Below, piece by piece: positions 53,840 through 62,161 of a stretch of 64,000 bases of DNA. Location of the stretch: assembly GCA_029776225.1 (NCBI GenBank), contig JAKOTR010000035.1, positions 62,001 to 126,000 on the forward strand, written 5' to 3'. Numbering within the stretch: position 1 is the stretch's first letter; each line of letters begins with the position of its first letter. This stretch comes from Acidobacteriota bacterium. GTDB taxonomy: Bacteria > Acidobacteriota > Terriglobia > Bryobacterales > Bryobacteraceae. Made by a program: the position numbers and the translations under genes. The notes under the pieces were generated by a model, which saw only the letters and a list, made by a program, of their open reading frames with translations, did not search any database and had not been told where the DNA came from.

Positions 53840-55228
53840 TCAGTTCGCGGGGCGCGGGAGGGCGCCAACCGCCGCCGGCTGCGTCTGCCTTGCCATTGTG
53901 GCAGCCCAGGCCTTGCGGACGGGCTCCGGAAAACTTGGGATGAGCCGCTCGATGCGGCCGCGGATTTCGGCGACGATAGCGGGGTTTTCCGGCGCCACGT
54001 CGTAGCTTTCATCGGGGTCGTTTTCGAGATCGTAGAGTTCCGGCGAGGTGAGCGGCAGGTTTACCCGCCCGCCCGCGGGCGCGGGATTGTACGCCATCGA
54101 ATTGTAGCGCGCCACGTGCAGCTTCCACTTGCCCCAGCGCGCGCATTGCAGGTTCCAGCCGTCGAAGTAAAGCAGCGCCTCGCGCTCGATCGCCTGCCTT
54201 TGACCGGTGAGCAGCGGCCAGATGTCGATTCCATCCAGAGGATTGCGCGGCAGCGGCGCTCCGGTGAGTTGTGCGATAGTCGGGAGCACATCGAGGGTTG
54301 CGGCAACGCCCGTGCACGTGATGCCTTTCGGGATCCGGCCGGGGAAGCGCGCGATAAACGGCACGCGGACGCCGCCTTCGTAGGTCATGCCCTTGCGGCC
54401 CCGCAGCCGCCCGGGACTGCCCTGATACCAGGGGCCGTTGTCGCTCGACAGCATGACCAGCGTGTTTCCGTCGAGCCCGTTCCTCTTGATGCATGCGAGC
54501 ACTTCGCCGACGCTCCAGTCGAGTTCCTCGATCACGTCGCCGTAAAGGCCCAGCGGAGACTTGCCTCGGAACCGCGGCGAGGCGCCGAGCGGAATATGCG
54601 GGTAGGTATGCGGCAGGTAGAGGAAAAACGGGGAATCCTTCGACCGCTCGATGAAACGAACCGCCTGTTCCGTGTAGCGCGGCGTGAGCGTTTCCAGGGT
54701 GGCTGTCTCCTCTACCGTTTCGACCCCCGCGGGCGTGGCGTGCAACAGCACGCGCGGGTTCATGTCATTGCTGTAGGGAATGCCGTAGTATTCGTCGAAG
54801 CCGCGGCTTGTGGGGAGAAACTCCGGCAGATGCCCGAGATGCCATTTGCCGACGCACATGGTCTTATAGCCTTTCGGCTTGAGCATCTGCGCGATCGTGG
54901 TTTCCGAATCCGGCAGGCCTGTCTTGTCGTTGGGGAACAGCACGTGGGGCACGCCAACGCGCGTGGGGTAGCGCCCGGTCAACAGCGCCGCGCGCGACGG
55001 CGAGCAGACGGGATTGGCCGAATAGAAGTTGGTGAAACGCACGCCTTCGGAAGCCATCCGGTCGATGTTCGGCGTGCGGATCTTCGAGCCGTAGCAGCCG
55101 AAGTCGCCGTACCCGAGATCGTCGCAATAGATGAGGACGATATTGGGCGGGCGCGTGGGAGCGGCCGCAAGCGGGGCGCACACCGCCGCGGCCGCGCTCC
55201 TGAGGAACCCTCTTCGATCGATCTGCAT
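53840..55228 (-). CDS. Tat-signal Cys-type arylsulfatase
   Basis: The ATG at 55228 (AAAGGGGAAAG upstream) begins a Tat leader (IDRRGFLRSAAAAVCAPLA). The 462-residue enzyme has IVLIYCDDLGYGDFGCYG, the formylglycine site C75-SPSR followed by AALLTGRYPTR, and GYKTMCVGKWHLGH with catalytic Lys/His. SSDNGPWYQGSPGRLRGRKG supplies Asp/Asn, and an ELYDLENDPDESYD tail is typical of arylsulfatase A-type enzymes. It needs a maturase such as that at 42721 if grown without oxygen. It is 40 nt downstream of the DUF1080 gene on the same strand. Confidence 0.9.
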   Translation of the reverse strand: MQIDRRGFLRSAAAAVCAPLAAAPTRPPNIVLIYCDDLGYGDFGCYGSKIRTPNIDRMASEGVRFTNFYSANPVCSPSRAALLTGRYPTRVGVPHVLFPNDKTGLPDSETTIAQMLKPKGYKTMCVGKWHLGHLPEFLPTSRGFDEYYGIPYSNDMNPRVLLHATPAGVETVEETATLETLTPRYTEQAVRFIERSKDSPFFLYLPHTYPHIPLGASPRFRGKSPLGLYGDVIEELDWSVGEVLACIKRNGLDGNTLVMLSSDNGPWYQGSPGRLRGRKGMTYEGGVRVPFIARFPGRIPKGITCTGVAATLDVLPTIAQLTGAPLPRNPLDGIDIWPLLTGQRQAIEREALLYFDGWNLQCARWGKWKLHVARYNSMAYNPAPAGGRVNLPLTSPELYDLENDPDESYDVAPENPAIVAEIRGRIERLIPSFPEPVRKAWAATMARQTQPAAVGALPRPAN

Positions 55229-55268
55229 GCTTTCCCCTTTACGACGCTCCAAACCCCAGCAATTGCGT

Positions 55269-55898
55269 CTACGGCAGCTCTTTGATCTGGATGTTCCGGA
55301 AACGATGATACTTGCCCGGCGAGCAGCGGGCGCCGCCGTGAACCTGGAGCGCAATCATGCCCTCCACGGCGCCGTCGGCCGCGTGATTTTCCGTGTCCTT
55401 CCAGTCTGTGATCTGGGTGCCGTTCATCCAGACGGTGATGTGCGGCACATCGCCCTCGATGCGGACGCGCATGTGGTTCCACTCGCCCTTTTTCCAGTGC
55501 GGCTGCCAGTTCACGCGCGGACCGCGCACGCCTTTGAGTCCCTCGCCGTAAATGCCGCCCATGGTGCCGCCTTCCAGGTAATCGAGCGTCACCTGGTACG
55601 CCTGCCCCTTCTCATTCGAGCGGAGGAACAAGCCGCCATCGCAGCCGAAATCCGGGTTCATTTCGAAGGTAATCTCAAAGTTCTTGTAGGTTTTGTCGGT
55701 AAGGATAATGCCGCCGTTGCCCTCGCGATCCTGAGTGCCCGAAACTACGCCGTTCTCCACCTTCCAGGCTTTTGTATTGCCGTGGTGGTTGATCTGGCTT
55801 ATATGCCATCCTGCGAGGTTCGGACCAGGGGTGATGTCTGTCTGGGCGAATACTGCCGTCGCGAGGCACAAAATTGCCATCAGGCAAGCAAGTCTCAT
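55269..55898 (-). CDS. Exported DUF1080 (3-keto-disaccharide hydrolase-type) protein
   Basis: The ATG at 55898 with AAGGAG upstream gives 209 residues beginning with a signal peptide (RLACLMAILCLATAVFA). The jelly-roll domain matches DUF1080: NLAGWHISQINHHGN, WKVENGVVSG, FEITFEMNPDFGCDGGLFLR, GEWNHMRVRIEGDVPHITVW and a C-terminal GKYHRFRNIQIKEL. Some members of this family cleave 3-keto-glucosides or bind glycans. Exported Gfo/Idh/MocA enzymes like those in this window could make 3-keto sugars, so a link is plausible. Confidence 0.82.
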   Translation of the reverse strand: MRLACLMAILCLATAVFAQTDITPGPNLAGWHISQINHHGNTKAWKVENGVVSGTQDREGNGGIILTDKTYKNFEITFEMNPDFGCDGGLFLRSNEKGQAYQVTLDYLEGGTMGGIYGEGLKGVRGPRVNWQPHWKKGEWNHMRVRIEGDVPHITVWMNGTQITDWKDTENHAADGAVEGMIALQVHGGARCSPGKYHRFRNIQIKELP

Positions 55899-55945
55899 TT
55901 CCGTGCTCCTTTCAGCAGGCCAGTATACACGGCCCAAGCGCGGCG

Positions 55946-56494
55946 CTACCAGCCCGAAAACGTTCTGAAGGTCGCGTCTTCCAGCGATTGGACGGAGTCC
56001 TCAAACAGGTTGATGATCCTCTCGAGCATCCCGTACACCTCGGTGAGCATAAGCATACGGCGCGGGTCCTGTTCCCGGTCAGCCAGGTCGCGAATGGCGG
56101 CGATGTAGAGCTGGTCGGCTTCGTTCTCCAGGTCCGACATTGTTTCGATCTGATCGGCGAACCGCCGGCCTTCTCCGAACGCCTGAATCGCCGCTTCGAG
56201 AACGCCGGCACAGGCGCGGACGACGCCTAAAAGCTGCACCGCCGGCGCCGGCAGTCTGCCGAGGCGGTAGGCAGCCAGACGCCCCGCAAGAAGCTCGATC
56301 GCGTCCAGAATGCGATCCTGCTGATGAAACTGGCGCCGGACGATTTCTCTCGGCGTGGGGAAGTCGCCGTGCAGCCGTTCGAGATCACGCAGCGCCGCCC
56401 GCATGATCTCGTCTCCCTGCCTTTCGAGGTTCTGGATCTCCGCGAACGCGGCTGAGGGATCGGCGCTGCCGGCGCAATCGTCGAGCGCCGCCAC
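55946..56494 (-). CDS. DUF47/PhoU-like protein
   Basis: The helical 182-residue product matches DUF47 phosphate-transport regulators (LERQGDEIMRAALRDLERLH, FHQQDRILDAIELLAGRLAA, DLENEADQLYIAAIRDL). The GTG at 56494 is the first usable start, but the frame stays open upstream with plausible helix sequence (STFAKFQRHFGLLRRAV) and no ATG, so the true N-terminus may lie earlier at a rare start. DUF47 proteins usually accompany a PiT phosphate transporter; none is adjacent. Confidence 0.68.
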   Translation of the reverse strand: MAALDDCAGSADPSAAFAEIQNLERQGDEIMRAALRDLERLHGDFPTPREIVRRQFHQQDRILDAIELLAGRLAAYRLGRLPAPAVQLLGVVRACAGVLEAAIQAFGEGRRFADQIETMSDLENEADQLYIAAIRDLADREQDPRRMLMLTEVYGMLERIINLFEDSVQSLEDATFRTFSGW

Positions 56495-56642
56495 CGCGCG
56501 CCGCAGCAGGCCGAAATGCCTCTGGAATTTGGCAAACGTGCTGAGTTGCTTGGGGTGTCTCCTCCCCGCCGGCTCGCGCAGGGCGCAGCGGACCGGAACT
56601 CCGGGTCCGAAACAGTCTACACCCTGCGCGCGGCGAGTGGAG

Positions 56643-58073
56643 TCAGCGGATCACGAAGCCCGGCGCGTGGTCCACGGAGAACTTGCCTTCGGCGGCGGTG
56701 CGGAGAGGCCGCCCCAGGTATCTGAGGTTCTCGATGACGACGTTTTCGACCGGGTGCTCCTTGTCATAGCCCGCGATGATGCTGTAGGGCAGCGCGCCGT
56801 CGACTACGTGCAGGTTCGTCACGCGGACATTACGGACGCGGCCGCGATTTTTCGCTCGCATCGCCCTCTCTTCCGGGTCGAGGCGAATGACGCCGTCCCA
56901 GGCGCCTCCGGGATCCGAGGGGCGCGAGCGGTCGGGGCGGTCAACCGCGCCATAGCGGCCGTAGAGCACCGCGAAGTCGATCAGCTTGTGGCGCGCGTCC
57001 TCCACCCGGATGTTATCGAAGACCACGTCTTCGACCAGGGCCGAGTCGCCGTTGTGGATGCTGATCGCCGCGCCGCGCTCCACGCGGATGATGTCGATGT
57101 CCTGGAAGCGGATCTCGCGGACGGGAGTGGTGCGCAGTTCGAATCCTATCTCGATGCCGTTGCCGCACGGCATGTTCCAAAAGACCGCATTCCGCACGGT
57201 GACGTTGCGCACGCCCTTGTCCATCATGTTTTTCACCACGACGCAGTCGTCGTTGGCGCGGATGAAGACGTTTTCGACGAGCACGTTGCTGGAAGAGACG
57301 ATATCGATGCCATCGGTGCTGCACGCGGGGGTGGTGAGGATCCGGATGCCGTCGATGTGGGTGCCTTCGGCGTTTCTGAGGTGAACGGTCCAGCTCTGGC
57401 TGTTGAGCAGCGTGATCCCCTCGATCTTTGCGCCCTGGGTGTTTTCGAGCAGGATCATGTTCCGCTGCCCGCCATAGATGTTGGGGCTTTGCCGAGGAGC
57501 GGCGCCGCCGGAGGACTGGCCGCGGCTCGGCAGGTTGGAGGCATCGAGAATTCCCCGGCCCCGGATCGTAATGTTCTTCGTGCCGACGGAACGGACGACG
57601 CCTTTGACGATCGAGCCGGGCGCAAGGTAAAGCGTTTCGCCGTCCTTCAGCTCGATGAGGCCGGGCTCGTGTTCGCCGGGCCCGAAGTACCGGACATTCG
57701 GCATGCCGGCCTTGAGCGGGTCCTTCTCGGGCAAATTGATCAGCAGGTGCAGCACCCGCCTCCAATCGCCGTTGAACTCAACCGTGAGCGGGATGGGGGA
57801 CTTGACCTGAAGCCGGACGGTGCTGTGGTCCGCCCCGATCACCGGCACGACGCCGGCGGACTTGGGCCGGACGTCCACCCAGCGCACATCGAAATCCGCG
57901 CGGATCACGACTTCCGCGGGGCGGGCGAGATCGAACTGGCCGAAATAGCCGCCGTGAAAGTTGTGCAACCGCAGCGGCTGGCCGTCCACGGTTACCTGAA
58001 CCAGCGGCGCCTGCTGCGCGGCGGCAGTCTGGAAAAAGACAAAATTGATGAGCAGCGGCAGTATGAGCAACAT
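56643..58073 (-). CDS. Exported GH28-like right-handed beta-helix glycosidase
   Basis: The 476-residue protein has a signal peptide (LLILPLLINFVFFQTAAA), an N-terminal beta domain and then a parallel beta-helix. The GH28-like active-site turns are STDGIDIVSS and IRANDDCVVVK, whose Asp residues correspond to the polygalacturonase catalytic acids, followed by CGNGIEIGFE. GH28 enzymes cleave galacturonans and rhamnogalacturonans by inversion. The divergence from plant polygalacturonases means specificity is open. It would act in the periplasm or outside. Confidence 0.78.
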   Translation of the reverse strand: MLLILPLLINFVFFQTAAAQQAPLVQVTVDGQPLRLHNFHGGYFGQFDLARPAEVVIRADFDVRWVDVRPKSAGVVPVIGADHSTVRLQVKSPIPLTVEFNGDWRRVLHLLINLPEKDPLKAGMPNVRYFGPGEHEPGLIELKDGETLYLAPGSIVKGVVRSVGTKNITIRGRGILDASNLPSRGQSSGGAAPRQSPNIYGGQRNMILLENTQGAKIEGITLLNSQSWTVHLRNAEGTHIDGIRILTTPACSTDGIDIVSSSNVLVENVFIRANDDCVVVKNMMDKGVRNVTVRNAVFWNMPCGNGIEIGFELRTTPVREIRFQDIDIIRVERGAAISIHNGDSALVEDVVFDNIRVEDARHKLIDFAVLYGRYGAVDRPDRSRPSDPGGAWDGVIRLDPEERAMRAKNRGRVRNVRVTNLHVVDGALPYSIIAGYDKEHPVENVVIENLRYLGRPLRTAAEGKFSVDHAPGFVIR

Positions 58074-58142
58074 AGCTAATGATCATCGCTCAAAAACGCC
58101 GCGTTTGCTCGGGGATGGGGGAACCCGCCCTCTGCCGCCTTC

Positions 58143-58676
58143 TTAGAAGAGTTTCAACCCAGTCGCGTTCAGTTCGTGACTTCGCACGGCCCGCTTCACT
58201 ATTTGGCACTTCCGATGGAGCACTTTATATGTTCGTATCCGATTGAAATGGATGGAGCCAGTCCGAACGGCTTGATGGACCTCACGAAAACTTGTCTCAT
58301 GATCGATGCCCAGCTCCCGGTAACGCGCTGTTTTCTTAGCCAGTTCGTAAATCTCGTTATTATCGAGAAAAAGAAATCGGTTGTTCGCGCATAGGAACAG
58401 GTCTAGGGCGAGAACTGCCGTTCGCTTGTTGCCGTTCGCAAACGGATGGTTGCAGATGAGTGAATGGAACAGAGCGGCGGCCTTCGAGCAAATCGTTGGG
58501 TATGCCGGCTCTCCGAATATGGTTTGGAATGGCCTGCCCACGGCTGACGCCAGCAACCCCCGATCCCGATACTCGTCAGGACTTATGGGCTCCTCTTTAG
58601 CCGCATGCGGCCAGAACATGGAGACAAGCGTATCGTGAATTTCCTCAATGTACGCGACAGATAGAGCGAAAGCGAT
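58143..58676 (-). CDS. Doc/Fic-family toxin (start uncertain, possibly AUC)
   Basis: The core has RDRGLLASAVGRPFQTIFGE, PTICSKAAALFHSLICNHPF and the Fic motif HPFANGNKR. As in the Doc subgroup, a Lys follows the motif's second Asn; Doc phosphorylates elongation factor Tu and stops growth. The first ATG (58619) would remove the helix LSVAYIEEIHDTLVS expected at the family's N-terminus. Upstream the frame is open only to the antitoxin's TAA, with no ATG, GTG or TTG. AGGAG sits 6 nt before an ATC at 58676, so a rare AUC start is possible. Base composition is lower in GC than neighbours, suggesting transfer. Confidence 0.72.
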   Translation of the reverse strand: MAFALSVAYIEEIHDTLVSMFWPHAAKEEPISPDEYRDRGLLASAVGRPFQTIFGEPAYPTICSKAAALFHSLICNHPFANGNKRTAVLALDLFLCANNRFLFLDNNEIYELAKKTARYRELGIDHETSFREVHQAVRTGSIHFNRIRTYKVLHRKCQIVKRAVRSHELNATGLKLF

Positions 58677-58679
58677 CCC

Positions 58680-58847
58680 TTACTCCTGAGCGAGTTTCTT
58701 CAATGCAACGTAATATTTGGCGGCAGAGTGAATGGCTGCGGCGTCCGCCTTTCGCCCGGCACGGGAGAGTTCCTTCTTCACAATGGCGGAGTTGTCCAGA
58801 ATGCTCTTCTTCAGCTCTCTGACCTTCTTCTGGACAGCGACAGTCAT
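58680..58847 (-). CDS. Small Lys-rich putative antitoxin
   Basis: The 55-residue product (TVAVQKKVRELKKSILDN..., YYVALKKLAQE) is encoded immediately upstream of and in the same frame as the Doc/Fic toxin, separated only by its TAA. A GGAGGG lies about 9 nt before the ATG. It is helical, basic and without an obvious DNA-binding motif. Position and size suggest the antitoxin, although it does not resemble Phd. It lies just downstream of the tRNA-Leu 3' end. Confidence 0.6.
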   Translation of the reverse strand: MTVAVQKKVRELKKSILDNSAIVKKELSRAGRKADAAAIHSAAKYYVALKKLAQE

Positions 58848-58925
58848 CCCGCTTTCCCTCCTCGACCATTATGGCGTGGATCTTCAGGGTTGCGACCAGT
58901 CATTTCACTTGGAACTGGCGAGGCA

Positions 58926-59011
58926 TGGTGCGGATGAGAGGACTTGAACCTCCACGGGGATTCCCCACAACGACCTCAACGTTGCGCGTCTGCCAATTCC
59001 GCCACATCCGC
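58926..59011 (-). tRNA. tRNA-Leu (anticodon GAG)
   Basis: The 86-nt minus-strand sequence folds as a class II tRNA. The acceptor stem GCGGATG pairs with CATCCGC, followed by A and an encoded CCA. The D-arm is GTGGCGGAATTGGCAGACGC and the anticodon stem CAACG/CGTTG holds the loop TTGAGGT with anticodon GAG. A long variable arm (GGGGAATCCCC) and the T-arm GGTTCAAGTCC complete it. It reads leucine CUC and CUU codons. It is directly downstream of secG, as in Escherichia coli secG-leuU. Confidence 0.95.
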
Positions 59012-59039
59012 ACGTGGCACTGAGAGTATTCTACTACAC

Positions 59040-59486
59040 CTATTTCTGGGCCGGAGCGGGCGTCTGCTGCTGCGCCGGGGCTGCCGGGGCACTTTCCGGC
59101 CTCGGCGGGATATTCAGCGGGATCGTCTGGGACGGCCCGCCTTCAGGCGTAATCGTCATGGACGGCTGCCCGGCCGGGGCCTGGCCACTGGGGGCCGGCG
59201 CCGATTGCGGGGCCGGAGCCGGACGGTCCTCAAGCACCGTCTTGGCGCTGGGAGCGCGGCCGGTTGCCAGAATCGCCAGCGTGAGCGACGTCAGCATGAA
59301 CACGGCGGCGGCGACCCGGGTGGCTTTGGCCAGGATGGTAGCCGACCCGCGCGGGCCAAAGGCCGTTTGCGAACCCATGCCGCCAAAAGCGCCGGCGAGA
59401 TCAGCCGCCTTGCCGCTCTGAAGCAGCACGACGATGATCAGGAAAAGGCAAACCAGAACGTGAATGATCGTCAATAAAATAACCAT
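59040..59486 (-). CDS. secG: Preprotein translocase subunit SecG
   Basis: The 148-residue protein has the two membrane helices of SecG ([20 protein letters not shown] and [17 protein letters not shown]) separated by the conserved loop [20 protein letters not shown]...FGPRG. A Pro/Ala-rich tail of about 60 residues is longer than in enterobacterial SecG but common in Acidobacteria. SecG assists SecYE in protein export. A strong promoter lies upstream and tRNA-Leu follows 28 nt downstream. Confidence 0.92.
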   Translation of the reverse strand: MVILLTIIHVLVCLFLIIVVLLQSGKAADLAGAFGGMGSQTAFGPRGSATILAKATRVAAAVFMLTSLTLAILATGRAPSAKTVLEDRPAPAPQSAPAPSGQAPAGQPSMTITPEGGPSQTIPLNIPPRPESAPAAPAQQQTPAPAQK

Positions 59487-59538
59487 GCGGGCCTGCTACT
59501 GCGGGCACACTTTACGCACCCGCCTTTTTTAACTTTTA

Positions 59539-59568
59539 AGTATACGGGAGCGCCAGTGGGCGGGTCAA
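59539..59568 (-). promoter_or_regulatory. Promoter of secG (and probably tRNA-Leu)
   Basis: On the minus strand TTGACC (59563-59568) and TATACT (59539-59544) are separated by 18 bp. This predicts a start near 59532 and a leader of about 46 nt to the secG ATG. Confidence 0.6.
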
Positions 59569-59641
59569 TGCACCCCGGCTGCCGGGCTCTTCCGGAGAGA
59601 AAAACGGGAGTACAATGGTCCGGAACCGAGGTCAACGAGAC

Positions 59642-60940
59642 ATGAAGAAAGACCCACTATCCCGAAGATCTTTTTTGAAAAAAACGACGGCCGCCGGGGC
59701 GGCTGCTTCGACGTTCACGATCATTAGGCCGGAACTGGTCCGCGGCACCGTCCCCCCCATGCTGAAAGTCGGGCTGATCGGCTGTGGCGGCCGCGGCACG
59801 CAAGCTGTTGAGAACATCATGGAAGGTTGCCCGAACGTGGAACTGGTCGCCATGGCCGACATGTTCGAGAACCGCCTGGAAAGCTCCCTCCGGACTCTGC
59901 GGGACAACCCGCGCAACGCCAAGTATGCGTCCCGCATCAAGGTCGATCCCGAGCACCGCTTCATCGGGTTTGACGCGTACAAGAAGGTGATCGCGTCCGA
60001 TGTGGACATCGTCTTCCTGTGCACGCCGCCGGGATACCGTCCCATGCACTTCGAGGCCTGCGTGGAAGCCAAGAAGCACGTTTTCTGCGAGAAGCCGTTT
60101 GGCACAGACCCGGTCGGAGTCCGGCGCTTCATGGCAGCCGCGAAGAAGTCCGAGGAGTTGAAGCTCACCGTCAAATCCGGCGCTCAACGCAGGTCGCAGC
60201 CCTACTATCTGGAGCAATACAAGCGCGTCAAGGACGGCGAAATCGGCGAGATCACGGCTCTGTACGCCTACTGGATCGGAACGCCGGTGCTGCAATTTCT
60301 CAGCCCGAATTGGCCGGGGCCGAAGGGCAAGCGCGATCCGAGATGGAGCGACATGGAGTTCCAGAACCGCAACTGGTATTCCTTCGTCTGGATCTGCGGC
60401 GACCAGGTTGTCGAGCAGCACCTGCACAACATCGACGTCTGCAACTGGTTCATGGGCACCCACCCGGTGGAATGCGTCGCTTCGGGCGGCGTCGCGTGGC
60501 GTCCGCGCGAGGAGGAGTACGGCAACATCTACGACCACCTGGCCGCGGATTTCGTCTACCCCAACGGCGTCCACATGTCCAGCTATTGCCGCCAGTACAG
60601 AGGCGAGGGCGTGGCCCAGAACGTCAGCGAAATCATCGTCGGGACCAAGGGCCGCATCGATACGATCAAGCCCACGCGCGGCGCCAACCCCTACGTGCAG
60701 GAGCACGTCGACATGATGGCGTCGATCCTCGGCACAGGTCCTTATATCAATGAGGCGATGGCCGTCGCGGAAAGCACCATGACCTGCATCATGGCCCGCG
60801 AAGCCGCCTACTCTGGCCGGAGGCTCACCTGGGACGACATGATGAAGTCCCAGCTCGATCTGCTGCCCAAGAACCTGGATATCAACGCTTCCGTTCCCGT
60901 GCCACCCCTGGCGGTGCCGGGCGTCTACAAGTTCATTTAA
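59642..60940 (+). CDS. Tat-signal Gfo/Idh/MocA oxidoreductase (paralogue 1)
   Basis: The ATG at 59642 is preferred over 59615 because it places the Tat leader correctly (LSRRSFLKKTTAAGAAAS). The 432-residue protein has the nucleotide-binding GLIGCGGRGTQAVENI, CEKPFGTDPVGVRRFMAAAK with the family Lys, QRRSQPYYLEQYKRVKDGEI, and ICGDQVVEQHLHNIDVCNW with the conserved Asp/His. Exported members of this family may carry bound NAD(P) and oxidise sugars. It is followed 66 nt later by a close paralogue lacking the Tat signal. Confidence 0.87.
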   Translation: MKKDPLSRRSFLKKTTAAGAAASTFTIIRPELVRGTVPPMLKVGLIGCGGRGTQAVENIMEGCPNVELVAMADMFENRLESSLRTLRDNPRNAKYASRIKVDPEHRFIGFDAYKKVIASDVDIVFLCTPPGYRPMHFEACVEAKKHVFCEKPFGTDPVGVRRFMAAAKKSEELKLTVKSGAQRRSQPYYLEQYKRVKDGEIGEITALYAYWIGTPVLQFLSPNWPGPKGKRDPRWSDMEFQNRNWYSFVWICGDQVVEQHLHNIDVCNWFMGTHPVECVASGGVAWRPREEEYGNIYDHLAADFVYPNGVHMSSYCRQYRGEGVAQNVSEIIVGTKGRIDTIKPTRGANPYVQEHVDMMASILGTGPYINEAMAVAESTMTCIMAREAAYSGRRLTWDDMMKSQLDLLPKNLDINASVPVPPLAVPGVYKFI

Positions 60941-61006
60941 CAGCGGAAAGGGGGACCGGACGCCGCGCCTGCGGCGGCCGGCCCCAAGCCGTTTTGAGGA
61001 GTCGCC

Positions 61007-62161
61007 ATGCAGCAAAAGGATAAGCTCAAGGCCGGGCTCATCGGAGTTGGCGGCCGTGGCTCCGGCGCAATCGTTGACTGCCTTACCGGCAATCCAAACG
61101 TGGAAATTGTGGCGCTCGCCGATGTCTTCGAAGACCACCTGGAGCGGAACCTGAAGCGCTTGCAGGAGAAGTTTCCCGATCGCATCAAGGTCGATGCGGA
61201 GCACCGCTTCGTCGGTTTCGACGCCTATAAGAAGCTGGTGAACTCGGACGTCGATATCGTCATGCTCTGCACGCCTCCCGGTCACCGCCCGGCGCACTTC
61301 GAAGCCGCGGTGGAGGCCAAGAAGCACGTTTTCTGCGAAAAGCCGATCGCGACCGATCCCGTAGGCGTGCGCCGCTTCATGGCCGCGGCGAAGAAGGCCG
61401 AGCAGCTCAAGCTCACGGTCGTCTGCGGCGCCCAGCGGCACTACTCCTCCGAGTACGCCGAAACGGTCAAGAAGATCCAGGACGGCGCAATCGGCGAGAT
61501 CGTCGCGCTCTACTCGCAATATCTCAGCGGCCCTGTCTGGCACGAACGCGAGCGCAGACCGCAGTGGGGCGACATGGAATACGAGCACCGCAACTGGTAT
61601 TCCTACAACTGGATCTGCGGGGATCAGATCGTCGAGCAGCACTTCCACAACATCGACTTCATGAACTGGGTGATGGGGACGCATCCCGTGAAGGTGGTTG
61701 CTTTCGGCGGCGCCGCATGGCGTAAGGACGACCCCATGTACGGCGACATCTACGACCACATGACCTCGGACTTCGTTTACCCGAACGGCGTGCGCCTCTC
61801 CAGCCACTGCCGGCAGTACGAGCAGGGCTGCTACCGCAAGGTGGACGACCTGATCGTCGGCACGAAAGGGCGAAGCAACGGCCAGGATATGGGCACCAAG
61901 GGCATCAACTCGCAGGTGCAGGAGCACATCGCCATGGTGAAGAGCATCCTGGGCGAGGGGCCGTACATCAACCAGGGAATGGCGGTCGCCGAAAGCACGA
62001 TGACCTGCATCATGGCCCGCGAGTCGGCGTACTCGGGAATGGAGATCACCTGGGACATGATCATGAACTCCAAGCTGGACCTCCAGCCCAAAGAGTTCGA
62101 CTACAATCTGAAAACGCCCGAGAGGAAGCGGCCCGTGCCGGGCGAGTATAAGTTTATTTGA
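61007..62161 (+). CDS. Cytosolic Gfo/Idh/MocA oxidoreductase (paralogue 2)
   Basis: The 384-residue protein begins directly with KLKAGLIGVGGRGSGAIVD after a GAGGAG site, so it has no Tat leader. It repeats nearly every motif of the preceding protein: ADVFEDHLERNLKRL, CEKPIATDPVGVRRFMAAAK, ICGDQIVEQHFHNIDFMNW, AVAESTMTCIMARESAYSG and a PVPGEYKFI end. A tandem duplication followed by loss or gain of export is the simplest explanation. Its stop overlaps the TTG start of the sugar kinase gene, so oxidoreductase and kinase are coupled. Confidence 0.87.
   Translation: MQQKDKLKAGLIGVGGRGSGAIVDCLTGNPNVEIVALADVFEDHLERNLKRLQEKFPDRIKVDAEHRFVGFDAYKKLVNSDVDIVMLCTPPGHRPAHFEAAVEAKKHVFCEKPIATDPVGVRRFMAAAKKAEQLKLTVVCGAQRHYSSEYAETVKKIQDGAIGEIVALYSQYLSGPVWHERERRPQWGDMEYEHRNWYSYNWICGDQIVEQHFHNIDFMNWVMGTHPVKVVAFGGAAWRKDDPMYGDIYDHMTSDFVYPNGVRLSSHCRQYEQGCYRKVDDLIVGTKGRSNGQDMGTKGINSQVQEHIAMVKSILGEGPYINQGMAVAESTMTCIMARESAYSGMEITWDMIMNSKLDLQPKEFDYNLKTPERKRPVPGEYKFI

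Noticed and set aside
58926-58947. An attachment-site copy of the tRNA-Leu 3' end near the toxin-antitoxin module.
   Set aside because: No second copy of the tRNA end was found in the flanking few kilobases.
59657-61927. A 756-codon antisense frame across both Gfo/Idh/MocA genes.
   Set aside because: The sense genes are full-length and clearly recognisable; the antisense product has only shadow composition.
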